Below are positions 54,056-64,000 of a stretch of DNA of 64,000 nucleotides, piece after piece; position 1 is the first letter of the stretch; each line of letters begins with the position of its first letter. The stretch is from Trifolium pratense (Eukaryota > Streptophyta > Magnoliopsida > Fabales > Fabaceae). The stretch is from the NCBI RefSeq assembly GCF_020283565.1, contig NC_060065.1, forward strand, positions 21,304,866 to 21,368,865, read 5' to 3'. A model generated the notes under the pieces. The model was given only the letters and a program-made list of their open reading frames with translations, searched no databases and was not told the origin of the DNA. The translations under genes and the position numbers were made by a program.

Positions 54056-54429
54056 CTTTAAAATGCCCTATATTTTAAAAGTGAGGTAATATATTTTATA
54101 GTATCTTTCAAACCCAATTACTTTTTTATCTCACCGCATCATAATTCCAATGATTTTATTTTAATCACTAAACACTCATATAAAATGTTCCAGTTTGTTA
54201 ATTTTTACGAATTTCAATTTAGAAATTGTATACCGAAACAAGAGTGTTTCAGTTTGTCAATTTTTGTGAATTTTATTTTTGCAAATCGGAATAGATTTTA
54301 GTGAAAGGTGGTGAAAAAATAATTATTGATTTTAGTTTATACAGAAGGGTAAGATAGTCAATTCAATTAGATTCGTAGGGGTGAAAGGTGAAATATAGGG
54401 GTGAGAGGGAAAAAATTTCCAACAGTTGG

Positions 54430-56330
54430 GCCCAATAGTTGGAGCATTGTCTCAAACACTTGTTCCAACCTCAACACTTCCTTCTTCTCCTTACTCCTTA
54501 CACCTCCTTCAACCTCGTAATAATGCCTTCCACTCCACTTTTCATAAGCAAACACAAAGCCTCAAATTCCACACAGCCAATATTCTCAACATTGTGCTGT
54601 TTCAACATGTTAACAAAACTTTCTTCTTCATGGTTGGCCGTAGCTTCTTCAATTACTCGGGCAATTCATGACTCTCTTAATAATTCTGCTTGTAAATGTG
54701 ACTTAAATATGCTGGTAACAATCTTTTTGAACCATTACTCAAATTTAAGAAAATGGGTATTGCACAGAGGGTGTTTGATGAAATGCTTGTTAGGAACACA
54801 ATCACTTGGACTACCCTTATGAAGGGATATTCGATAAATGGTAATCTTGAACTTGTGTCTCATGTTGCATGTTATATGTGCTTTCTTGGAGAGGTTTTCA
54901 ATGAGCAGACTTGCTCTGTAGTTCTGCATAAATATAGATTCCCTGCTTCTTCAAAAAAAGAAAATGTAGATTCCCTGAAGATCGCGGTTTTGCTTAGCAG
55001 GTTCATGCTTAAAAAATGAAGTTCATGAGAATATTCTTGTGGCCACTTCACTGGTTTCTATGTACTCCAGAAGTGGCCAATTGGGTTTTGCAGAGAAACT
55101 GTTCAGTCGTTAAAGATGCTCAGTTCTTAATTTATATGATTTTAGAATATGGCAAGGTAGGTTTGGGAGATAAGGCATTTAAGGTCATTGTAGATATGAT
55201 AAACTCTAGAGTGAACCCTAGTGACTATACCTTTACGAATTTGATCTGTGTGTGTCATTTAAGTATAAGACTTTGGATAGTGAAACAACTACATGGGATG
55301 GTGGTGCAGTATGGTTTTATGTGTGTAACATCTCTTGGAAATGCTTTAATTACAATGTATGGGCAACATGGAATGGTTAAAGAAGCTTAAAGAGTGTATG
55401 TTTGAAATGGATGAGAAGTCTATGATTTCTTGGTCCAAAGTTCTACCAGCATTTGTTAAAGAACGGTTTTTGTAATAGAGCCCGAGTTTTTCTTAAATAT
55501 GCTTCAGAGTGATGTGCCACTTGATTCTTGTTGCTTTGATATATTACTTGATGTATGTTTAGAGTGCAATAATTTGTACTTTTGGGCTTCAAATTCATGG
55601 ACTTAAAGTAAATGGTCATGTTCCGGAAAAAAACAGTGGCCTTGCTTTGCTTGATTTGTATGCTAAATGCAGAACTTTGAAGTCAGCAACGGTGACAGGA
55701 TAACAAATAAAACTATAACTTCATTTAATGCCATCCTAGTTGGATACTTGAATTCAGAAATAAGAGATGAAGAATATACTACAGTGTTTTTCAGCAAACT
55801 AAGAATCAATGGTGTTAACCGGATCAAGTGACATTTTCCCGGCTTCTTAGTTTGTCTAAAAATGAAGTGTGCATAGTAGCTGGAAAGAGTCTTCGTGCTT
55901 ACCCTATAAAGGCTGGACTTGAAGATGATACATACTGCTATAGGAAATGCGATAGTTACTATGTTTGCTAAATGTGGCATTGTTTAGGATGTTTATGAGA
56001 TATTTACTTGTACGAATTCGTGACCAGGTGACTTGGAATGCCTTAATTTCTGCATACACTCTCCACAGTAATGGAAACACCATTCTTTCCCTTATTGACG
56101 ATATGAGGAAAAAGTGATTTAATCCCGACACAATCTTAGCTGTTCTCCAAGCATGTTGTTGTTATTCCGGGTTATGTGAAATTGGGTCATGCTTATTCAA
56201 CGATATGGAAACTATGTTTGGGATCAGACCTGTGATTGAGCACTACTCTTGTATGATCAATCTTTTAGGTCAAGCAGGATATCTATATCCAAAGACTTAT
56301 GATTGAGCACTACTCTGCGATTGAGTAAGG
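54430..56330 (+). pseudogene. Decayed pentatricopeptide repeat (PPR, PLS-type) gene
   Basis: PPR motifs appear in several frames: AQRVFDEMLVRNTITWTTLM then KGYSINGNLE (54753 on), DKAFKVIVDMINSRVNPSDY (55171 on), VKQLHGMVVQYGF and LGNALITMYGQHGMVKEA (55279-55387), and an E-domain-like METMFGIRPVIEHYSCMINL with LGQAGYL near 56203-56285. Frames change repeatedly and stops lie between blocks. PLS-type PPR proteins normally act in organelle RNA editing; this copy cannot. Its end is interrupted by the element at 56327-56733. Confidence 0.8.
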
Positions 56331-56733
56331 CTCTGTTTGGTAACACAAATAAGCTAGCTTATAGCTTATTATATGAGCTTATAAGCTTGTTTCAAAAAAT
56401 TAGAGGTGTTTGGTAACAAGCTTTTTGTACTAGCTTATAGCTTTTTTTCAGATGCTATTTCAAGTAGCATTTGAGCTTATAGCTTATAGCTTTTTACACT
56501 TTATTCCATATTTATCCTTTAATTTAATAACTACTCACTCTAAAAAATAAACTACCCACTATCAATTATGTAATTTTATATTTAATAACCACTTTAAAAG
56601 CTAATTTTACCAAACACTTTAATTTCAATAAGCTAGCTTTTCAGCTATCAGCTATAAGCTAGCTTTTCAGCTATCAGCTAGCTTATCAGCTATCAGCTAG
56701 CTTATAGCTTATTTTTACCAAAGAGACCCTAAG
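56327..56733. mobile_element. hAT-type MITE
   Basis: Ends AAGGCTCTGTTTGGTAA and (reversed) CTTAGGGTCTCTTTGGTAA enclose many direct and inverted copies of TAGCTTATAGCT. About 405 bp, non-coding. The 8-bp duplication was not clear. Confidence 0.65.
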
Positions 56734-58775
56734 TGGAAATATCTCTGAAGCCTTGTAAGATAGATAAAAGAATACTTGTTTGTTGAGTGGTAATATGCTG
56801 ATAATTCTTATATTGCAGGAATAACAGATTACTTGACAGACACAGAGACATCCTTTGCCGTTGATTTTAGATTGGAAGGTTCATTTTTTTTTTTAATGGC
56901 GGAAGGTTCATATTTTAATCCCAGTTTTATAGTGTAAAAAGATCTCAACCATCTATTGAAAATCAGACGGCCTAGATTAATTACAATGTCCCTCACTAAT
57001 CCACATGACAATTTTTTGTCGCAAGTACAAGTTGTGTAAAATACTAAAATAATATTTTGTCCATTAAACAACGTACAACACAACAAATTGTTCAATATCT
57101 TAAAAGTTTGTATTGTTTGTCTGGTACTTACCTTTTGCAAATCAAACAAGAACCTCAAATTGTGTTAATTATTGAAGTGTCTAAAAATCTCGATGTTGAA
57201 AATATAATGTGTACCAAATCCACCATAGGAGAAGTATCAACTTTAAGAATGACACTTGAAGATTAAATTCATATCTCCTAGTTTTGTGTGTCCCCTTTGT
57301 TGATATTCTAATGAAAAGATGACACAAAAAGAACCAATAGTATAAAGAGAAAATGTTAAAATAAAAAACAAGAAAACTTTTATGATGTGCCATTTTTTGG
57401 TTGGACAAAGGGGACATGTGATTTGATTGCATGTTGTGTTAATATTTTTTGACAAAAAATCTTCTCATTTTGGCTAGTAATGAATTTATCAAACTAAACA
57501 TTTAGCTTTGTTGATAATTTGGCCCCATGTTGATAATGCCTTCTACTAAGATTCACGGTTCAAATACAAACACACTAAAGAAAACTAAAAATACTATCCA
57601 CTATTTTTAACTTTAGTCCTTGCTTTTTATTTGAAAAGATTGCATATTTTTAGTTACTTTGAAGGTGATAGCAAATTCATGCGCAATTTCGGTGCAAAAG
57701 TTGAACACTCTCATCTTTTAATTAAGTTGTCAAGATGTATAATCTTTCCATTGATGAGAAACTTGTTTCCTAGCCGACTAGTTGCTTCACAGCTTGGTGT
57801 TAACCTAAGGAATGAAAGGAAATATACTATAGCATCTCCACAGTTTGAGGTAAGTGATTATTATGCTCTTGCAAGTTGCAACGAATCCATATTGTTTGTC
57901 CGTACAACTTTCAAGTAGTTAGCAGCTCGAAGTCGTTGGATAAAAAATCACATGACTGCAATTGATTTCAAACGACTTCGAGCTGCAAACTGACTAAATG
58001 CGTGAAAATTGTGATAATAAGAAATCAAAATTAGAGTGAGACCCATGTTATGTCAAAGCCAAAATTATGATATTCCTAAAGTTTTGGCATGGTTTGCAAG
58101 ATATTTTCTCATAAAGAAACAATTATATCTTTCTTCTGTAATGGGATTTTTTAATTTTATTATATTATTATAATTAAAAAACTGATTAGGTATAGATATA
58201 TGGAGGGTCAGTGTGGTAGTCCAAAATCTAATATTATAACCAACAGTGCATTAAATGTTGGACATATAGTATCAGTTACGTGCTGGCAATGCATTGTGGA
58301 AGCCAACTAATTACAATATAAATGCAATAGATTAATGTACAAAACCAAAATAGTATAATATATAACCAGATTCTAACACACAAACACACATTGTAATACA
58401 TCACTCAAAAACACTCCAATTGGTTTAATTTGATAATAATATTTACAACATATTTCTTTTTTGTTCATAATATTAATTATGCTACTGCACTCACTGCAAG
58501 CCCTCATTAACCCTTAAGATAATTAATTTAAAAGGAAAAGGGGCTCTCATATGGTCTATTTTGTTAAGAAATGTGATTCAAATGAGATTGAAAAATATCT
58601 ATGAAGCACAGACACAGATATGGACACACCGGATACGATGACACATTGACACTGATTATAATTTGAGAAAATGACATAATTCAATATAATTCATATGTCA
58701 GTGTTGGACATCGATGCGCATCCGACTCTGAAATATGTCTGATCTGAAGAGTATCCGTACTTTATAGCTAGGATA
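56734..58775. other. Between PPR relic and remorin
   Basis: No recognised gene. An open plus-strand frame at 57631-57918 (95 codons, with FPLMRNLFPSRLVASQLGV) matches no family I know. A short hairpin lies at 57920-57990. 58500-58775 is remorin 3' flank. Confidence 0.4.
57920..57990. repeat. Short hairpin
   Basis: GCAGCTCGAAGTCGTT and its inverted copy AACGACTTCGAGCTGC are separated by about 35 bases. The arms are unusually GC-rich for the area. Confidence 0.75.
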
Positions 58776-60834
58776 TTAAAAGAAGGATCTTTTGGAAGGA
58801 GCTCTTCCAACAGCTCTCATAAGGTTGGCAATCTCAAGAACCCTTGCAATTTTAGTACCCCTTTTAGACTCTGCAGATGCCCTTCTCTCTTGTGCTTTCC
58901 TATGAGCTTTTGCTACATCATTTTGCATTTTCTCCAATGCTTTTGCTCTTTTCTCCTCCAACTTCCTCTGAACAAATAATGCATTGGTTCACAATGGACA
59001 AAATTGTCATTACAATAAGACAGATTGGACATTGCAAAAGGAAACTAGCATGAAAATCAAATCATTTATTAGACCACTTGATAAAGTAGCTTATTAATAA
59101 ATGCAGTGGATACAGACCATAGCACTTCATTCACAAATTTAAGCTTATTTTTAGAATTCGAGTTGGCTTGTATAAAATAGCTTGGATATTCTCCGTTACT
59201 ATATTAAAAATTTGGGTTGAACAACGTAAGTCAAACATACAAAAGCGACTTGTAAAATAAGAAACACTTCACATTTATATAAAATTTATTTCGGACCTTA
59301 TCTCATTCAATGTAAAATTCCAAACCCTTATTACATCACCCATAAATATTTTCTTGGCTCATACTTAGTTTGCAGGTGAATCACATTGAAGCTTCAAACT
59401 AGTATGAACTCCCTAACACCAAGCAAGAAAAAGCTCATGTCCTAATTCAACTTTTCAAATAACAAATCTTTCAAACTGAATGACTTAGATTTTAAGCTAA
59501 CACACCACACACAGATCAAAATTCAAAGGAAATAGAAAAATAACAAACAAATTTTCTAGAGTCTATAGACTTTCATTCAAACTTTCATAATTTTGCATAT
59601 AGAAGAACTAATATTCTTTCCTATGTTCCAAAACTATCACCAATTTCATTAAAATATATAGATCCTTCATTCAATAGTATAAACATTTCCTAGTCCTTAA
59701 CATGTCAACCTCATTCAAAAATAACCATTTTTCTGAAGACCAAGAAACTAATGGTTAATTAATTAGTTGTTAACAAATTGATTGAATCAATGATCAGCTT
59801 ATATCAAGATAACTTTTTTATTCTGGAGAGTAATAATTGCAAACAAGCATCATGTCAACAAAAATTCAAACCAGCTAATCAAAATTATTAACCCACTAAC
59901 CATATAACAACATAAAAACACAATCAATCCATTAGATTCAAATGGTTACCGAGCTCTCTATAGGACTAAATGTTCGGGAGAACCCTTCCATTCCTGGCAG
60001 TAAATTTTTTTGGCTATATCTTACTTACCTCGCCGTCGAACTCTGGATTATCGGGCCTCTTTCCTTAGGAACCAGATGATTAATAGCAAAACATAAAAAC
60101 ACAGAAAAAGAAGTAAAAAATTTGCACAATCACCCCCCAAAGTCGTGAAAACATGCAAATGACAACAAACTAATCATGCAAATCATATATACCTCAACTT
60201 TCTTCAACCATGAATTAGCTTTCTGAACCTGTTCATTCTCCCAACCATTGATCACAGCATCTTCCCTTTTGAATCTGTTATTAACCTTAGCAACCTTAGC
60301 GTTCTGCCATGCAGCTATCTTTGATTCAACCTCTTCTTTCTTCACCCTCTGAACAGACACTTCACTCTGATGATGACCATTGATAGTTCCCGAAGAAGAT
60401 GATGTTGATGGAACCATCTCTAAAGGGTTATTATCAGCCACAATAGCCAAAGGGTTTGTCTCTTCCATCAATTCATCTTCTCTAATCCTCAAGAAATTGT
60501 TAAAGCTTCTTCTACTATTGTTACCTTCTCTTTCATTGTTGTAATTAGTAATATTACTCATCAGTGGACTTATATTGTTATGATCAATACTTGAACCTGC
60601 TAAAACCAAAGCACTGAATTCTCTACTTATACTTGTGAAATTCTCACTTGAAGCAAGTTCTGTATTAGCTACAGAAACTAAAGATGATTGGTGACTGTGT
60701 AGTTGTTGTCTTGGATGAGGATGATGAGGTGGGGTTAAGGCATGGATTTCTCTTATTTCTGTGTCTCCTTCATCATAATAATCATTGTTATGTTCTCTGC
60801 TATGACTTGTTGAAGGTATTTGATCATTCAACAT
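58776..60834 (-). CDS. Remorin, group 4 type
   Basis: Two exons, 60193-60834 and 58776-58967 (GAG|GTATAT ... TTCAG|AGGAAG), give 277 aa. The N-terminal half is disordered and His/Ser/Asn-rich, with the group-4 signatures IREIHALTPPHHP, FTSISREFSALVLAGSS and EETNPLAIVADNNPLEMVPS. The C-terminal remorin domain is a predicted coiled coil: KKEEVESKIAAWQNAKVAKV, NNRFKREDAVINGWENEQVQ, then EEKRAKALEKMQNDVAKAHR and RVLEIANLMRAVGRAPSKRS. It ends SFF without the terminal cysteines that anchor some other remorin groups, so membrane attachment would rely on the RAVGRAPSKR-type tail. Remorins organise plasma-membrane nanodomains and affect pathogen and symbiosis signalling; group 4 members interact with SnRK1 in Arabidopsis. 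Intron 58968-60192 contains a SINE-like fragment near 59940-60117. Confidence 0.95.
59938..60117 (+). mobile_element. SINE fragment in remorin intron
   Basis: The segment TTACTTACCTCGCCGTCGAA, CTCTGGATTATCGGGCC, AGGAACCAGATGATTAATAG matches the 3' part of the SINE at 62100-62272. An A-rich tail follows. The 5' tRNA-like part is degenerate. Confidence 0.55.
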
Positions 60835-62099
60835 GACAGGGTTGTTGTGAAATGAGATTGTTTGTGTTGTGTTTATTTATCTGTAGTGGAACAGAGAAAG
60901 TTAAAGTAAAGTGTTGAATGAGACAAAGTCATGGGGCAAAAGAATGGTCAGCTGTTATTTGTTTATTAGTAGTATGGATTTCTATGTTGAATAATGGGAT
61001 TTCGGTTGTATACATTTTCCGGTTTCGGATCTTAGTACAAATATTGGATCTCTGATGTTGTTCCTCTCTTCATAACACTATTTTTCTAAATTAAGGGGGA
61101 GAGATGACAAAATATATTAAGGCAGGAGAGGATCCAAACTGGCATTTCCCGACATTTGTACTATTATGCTTGGTCTTTTGAACACTTAAGATATATTATC
61201 TATGATCTTTTCGAAGTAGATATGGATTTAGTGCGGTCACTGCTGCATGCGGACTTGGATTCTCTCTAGTCAGTTTTTCACGGATCAGGATCCTCTGCTG
61301 TTGCACTTCCCTCCTGCCTTCTCTACTGCTCTTTATGTATCTATCTCTCTCATCATTTCCCTCTTTCATCTAAATTCTTTATTTTTAATTTTAAGTTTTT
61401 CTCTCTTCACTCATAAAATGAATAGGCTACACGGAAGGAGGTGATCCAATTCCGTTTTTCAATGCGGTCCACAACTCCACCATTTATTTATTTAAAAAAA
61501 AAAAAAATTAAGGGTTAAATATGTTTTTTATCCTTATAAATATCTCAAATTTCGTTTTCAGTCCCCATAAAATTTTCTAGAAACTTCTGGTCCCTGAAAT
61601 ATTTCCTATCATGGTTTTTTGTCGCTATTTTTTATTCAACTTGTGCATATCATTTTAAATTTTAAATTTTAAATTTTTTCACGATCATGTTTAGTACATT
61701 ATATGAATCTCTCTTGCAAAATTTAAATTTTTTTTAATAAGAGATAAATTAAATATAATTTTTTTTAGTTTTTTGCATATAAAAATCAATAAATAATTAA
61801 TCTTATGTTAACAAATTCTAAATTTTTATGAGAGATGTTATTATAATATTATAAAATTGAAAACAAAAAACTATTAAAAAATATGAAAGCATATAAGAGT
61901 TTGATTAAAAATAGGATCAAAAATTTAAAATTATGATAGAAAATATTTGAGGACCATAAATTGTTGAAATTTTTTATAAAGATTAAAAATAAAATTCAAA
62001 ATATTTTTTTCACAAAAGCACACTTAGTGCATTTCATTCATGATTGTAATTTCAATACAAGGAGGACAATAATCAAAGATTTGGTGACTAAACCAAGTC
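60835..62099. other. Remorin 5' flank and repeats
   Basis: 60860-60880 holds a weak TATA-like AGATAAATAAAC (minus). 61190-61490 contains a GATCCAAACT/GGTGATCCAA-bounded stretch of unknown nature. From 61510 a legume dispersed repeat begins (GGGTTAAATATGTTTTTTAT, TTTCAGTCCCCATAAAATTTT) and runs to about 61990. No gene. Confidence 0.4.
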
Positions 62100-62272
62100 A
62101 TTGGGCTCAAGTGGTTAGTGAGCTTCACCAAAAAGGACGGATTTCGGAAGAATCTGGGTTCGATTCCTGGGTGGAACAATTTCTTGGTCAGACTTTACTT
62201 ACCTCGCGGCCGAACTCTGGAATACTAGGACTCATTTTCCCTATGAACCAGAGAGTTATAAACCAAAAAAAA
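62100..62272 (+). mobile_element. tRNA-derived SINE with A-rich tail
   Basis: GGGCTCAAGTGGTTAGTGAG (box A), CTGGGTTCGATTCCTGGGTG (box B), then a body ending GAACCAGAGAGTTATAAACC followed by an A-rich tail. Pol III-type structure. Confidence 0.75.
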
Positions 62273-62577
62273 ATAAAATAATTGGTGACTAGCATTAAAA
62301 CGAGCTGCCTAAACTAAGTCATGAGCTACCTGATTGGCTTGTCTTCTAACATAACTGACCTTATCATTGTCTCTTATAAAATTCAAAATATTTATAGAAT
62401 CAAAAACTTATTTTAATATAAAATTTAAAATTGGAGTCAATAGTTCATCATCATCTAATCTTAATCAGAAAGACGTTTTCTAAATTCAAATCTTAATAGC
62501 TAACTTTTACCCATATGGTAAAAAATATTCTCACTGCATGCATTCACAGTACCGACCTATAAAACTGAACATAATCT

Positions 62578-62800
62578 AGGGAGCTTCTATGGTGCATTCC
62601 AGCTTTGGAATGTATGGGTGCATTCCAAACTTTTAACCAATAGAATTCAATTTAATTGCCACATCAACTAAGGTCCATGGTGAGTCTCTTTTTTCTTAAT
62701 AAACTTTTATTTATTGCATATGAGTCCTCCATCAAATTAAAAATACAAATCAAAAACATTTTTAATTTCAATTTAAAATCATAAATCATTTACAATAAAA
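62578..62800. mobile_element. Possible Mutator-like terminus
   Basis: GGGAGCTTCTATGGTGCATTC, repeated GTGCATTCCA and a CTTTTAACCAATAGAATTCA segment resemble MULE ends seen in legumes, upstream of leader-like sequence. The other end is outside the window, so this is tentative. Confidence 0.3.
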
Positions 62801-64000
62801 TTGAACAAATTATTATTTTTAACATTATTATTTGAACAAATTAAAATTGAGAGTGAAAACCCTAAATCCCAAATTCCCACTTGTTCTCCATTTTGTTCAT
62901 CCTTCTTCGTCCTTCTCCTTCTTCGATTGTTCATCCTTCTTCGACCTTATCCTTCTTCGATTGTTCATCCCTTCTTCTCCTTCTTCGATTGTTCATCCCT
63001 TCTTCTTCTTCGTCTTAATCTTCGTCATCCATCGTCTTATGCCTCTCTCAGACTTTGTTTTCATTCGTTTCATTTCATTGATATCCAACTAAAGCATTAT
63101 CGATTTTTCACCCAATGTCGTATCTGTGTTCCTGGTTATTTGTAATTCGCCAAAAACTAAAGCATAATTCGTATCTGTGTTCACCCAAAAACTATTTTCA
63201 GTGCAAGATTGTTCTATTGTTCAAAGCATCGTAGTGTACTTCACAGGTAATTGTTCGTATATATATTTTAGCCTCTGAAATTATCGATTTAGGGTTTACA
63301 ACGTTAATTGAAGTTGATTCAAATTGTTACCCTGAAACGATCGAATTGGGGATTAGGGTTGCATTTTTAATTGAAGTTGCTTTGAATTCTTACTGCATAA
63401 ACCATCCATTTGGAATTGGGGATTTGGTTTTGTATTTATCAAATTGTTAAATTCTGCTTGTCAATTTTATTTGAATTCATTTGATTTTTGAATGTATATG
63501 TTGATACTGTTACTTATGGGTTGGGAATTATGGTTTCATTTGAATTGGGGATTACGATTTGTAAGTCATTTTAATTGTGAAATTAGACTGGTATGATTCA
63601 TAGGAATAATAAGTATGCTATTGTGAATTTGACTGTGATATTAGTGTGATATTCCTGAATTATTGCATCAATTATTGTTCATATATACTGCAGTTAAGTA
63701 ATGGATGACAATATATTCACTCTGATCCCAATTGAGGAATACTGTGTTATCAAAATCTTATAATTATGAATTTGATGTCATTTGAGTTGGGGATTAGGGT
63801 TGAAATTAGACTGGGATGTTATTCACACTTAATTAGTGTGCTTATGTTAATTTGAATGTGATATTAGTGTGCTATTCTGATATTAGTGTTCATATCTCCT
63901 TCAGTTAAATAATGGATGGTAATATATCCACTCTGATCCCAGTTAAGGAATCCTGTGTTTAAGAGGTTTGAACTGGAAAACAGACAATGTAGAAGAGCTT
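62801..64000 (+). other. Possible 5' leader and introns of an unidentified transcription unit
   Basis: AAAACCCTAAATCCCAAATT and a CT-rich stretch (62880-63010, with repeats of CCTTCTTCGATTGTTCATCC) look like a plant 5' UTR. A donor-like CACAG|GTAATTG is at 63246. Two acceptor-like sites (CTGCAG near 63693, CTTCAG near 63904) precede near-duplicate ATGGATG starts (63702, 63912), which end in stops after about 17-20 codons. No protein family was recognised. It continues beyond the window. Confidence 0.35.

Noticed and set aside
57631..57918. 95-codon open frame
   Set aside because: No recognised family, no conserved neighbours; kept only as a note in the intergenic entry.

Overview
The window is nuclear plant DNA, AT-rich, with GT-AG introns, tRNA-derived SINEs, Stowaway-, hAT- and Mutator-type elements and LTR retrotransposons. 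Gene content and repeat style point to a legume, probably of the Medicago/Trifolium/Pisum clade. The species is an inference; nothing in the sequence names it.

Layout. 0-0.3 kb: first coding exon of a raffinose-synthase/seed-imbibition-type gene (minus), apparently frameshifted. 1.5-5.4 kb: three foldback elements separated by (TA)n tracts; a third copy of the larger family lies at 40.0-41.8 kb. 5.5-9.9 kb: Mutator- and hAT-like elements and a gypsy remnant. 6.7-37.7 kb, minus strand: three tandem copies of a calcium-dependent protein kinase (CDPK, CPK10/CPK30 type). Only the 33.8-37.7 kb copy is intact (8 exons, 531 aa). The middle copy (11.1-24.0 kb) is broken by two frameshifts, by a gypsy-like LTR element holding host-like gene pieces, and by a young non-autonomous LTR element that itself received a CACTA transposon. 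The third copy is reduced to exon 1 and a last-exon remnant.

Inside the cluster, on the plus strand, is a two-exon receptor kinase (27.3-30.1 kb, 871 aa). Its ectodomain is TMK-type leucine-rich repeat, but its kinase is LRK10-like and non-RD. The domain switch falls exactly at the intron, and this is the most novel object here. Next to it is a broken plastidic glucose transporter copy (30.4-32.1 kb).

45.5-51.5 kb (minus): complete 14-exon chloroplast TypA/BipA GTPase gene (676 aa). 53.6-56.3 kb: decayed gypsy reverse transcriptase and a decayed PPR gene. 58.8-60.8 kb (minus): complete two-exon group-4-type remorin (277 aa). 62.6-64 kb: probable 5' end of an unidentified plus-strand transcription unit, or of a Mutator-type element.

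The three intact genes are CDPK, TypA and remorin, plus the apparently intact receptor chimera. CDPK, remorin and receptor kinases all act at the plasma membrane in signalling and defence, but nothing in the sequence shows that they work together. TypA is a chloroplast translation factor and unrelated.
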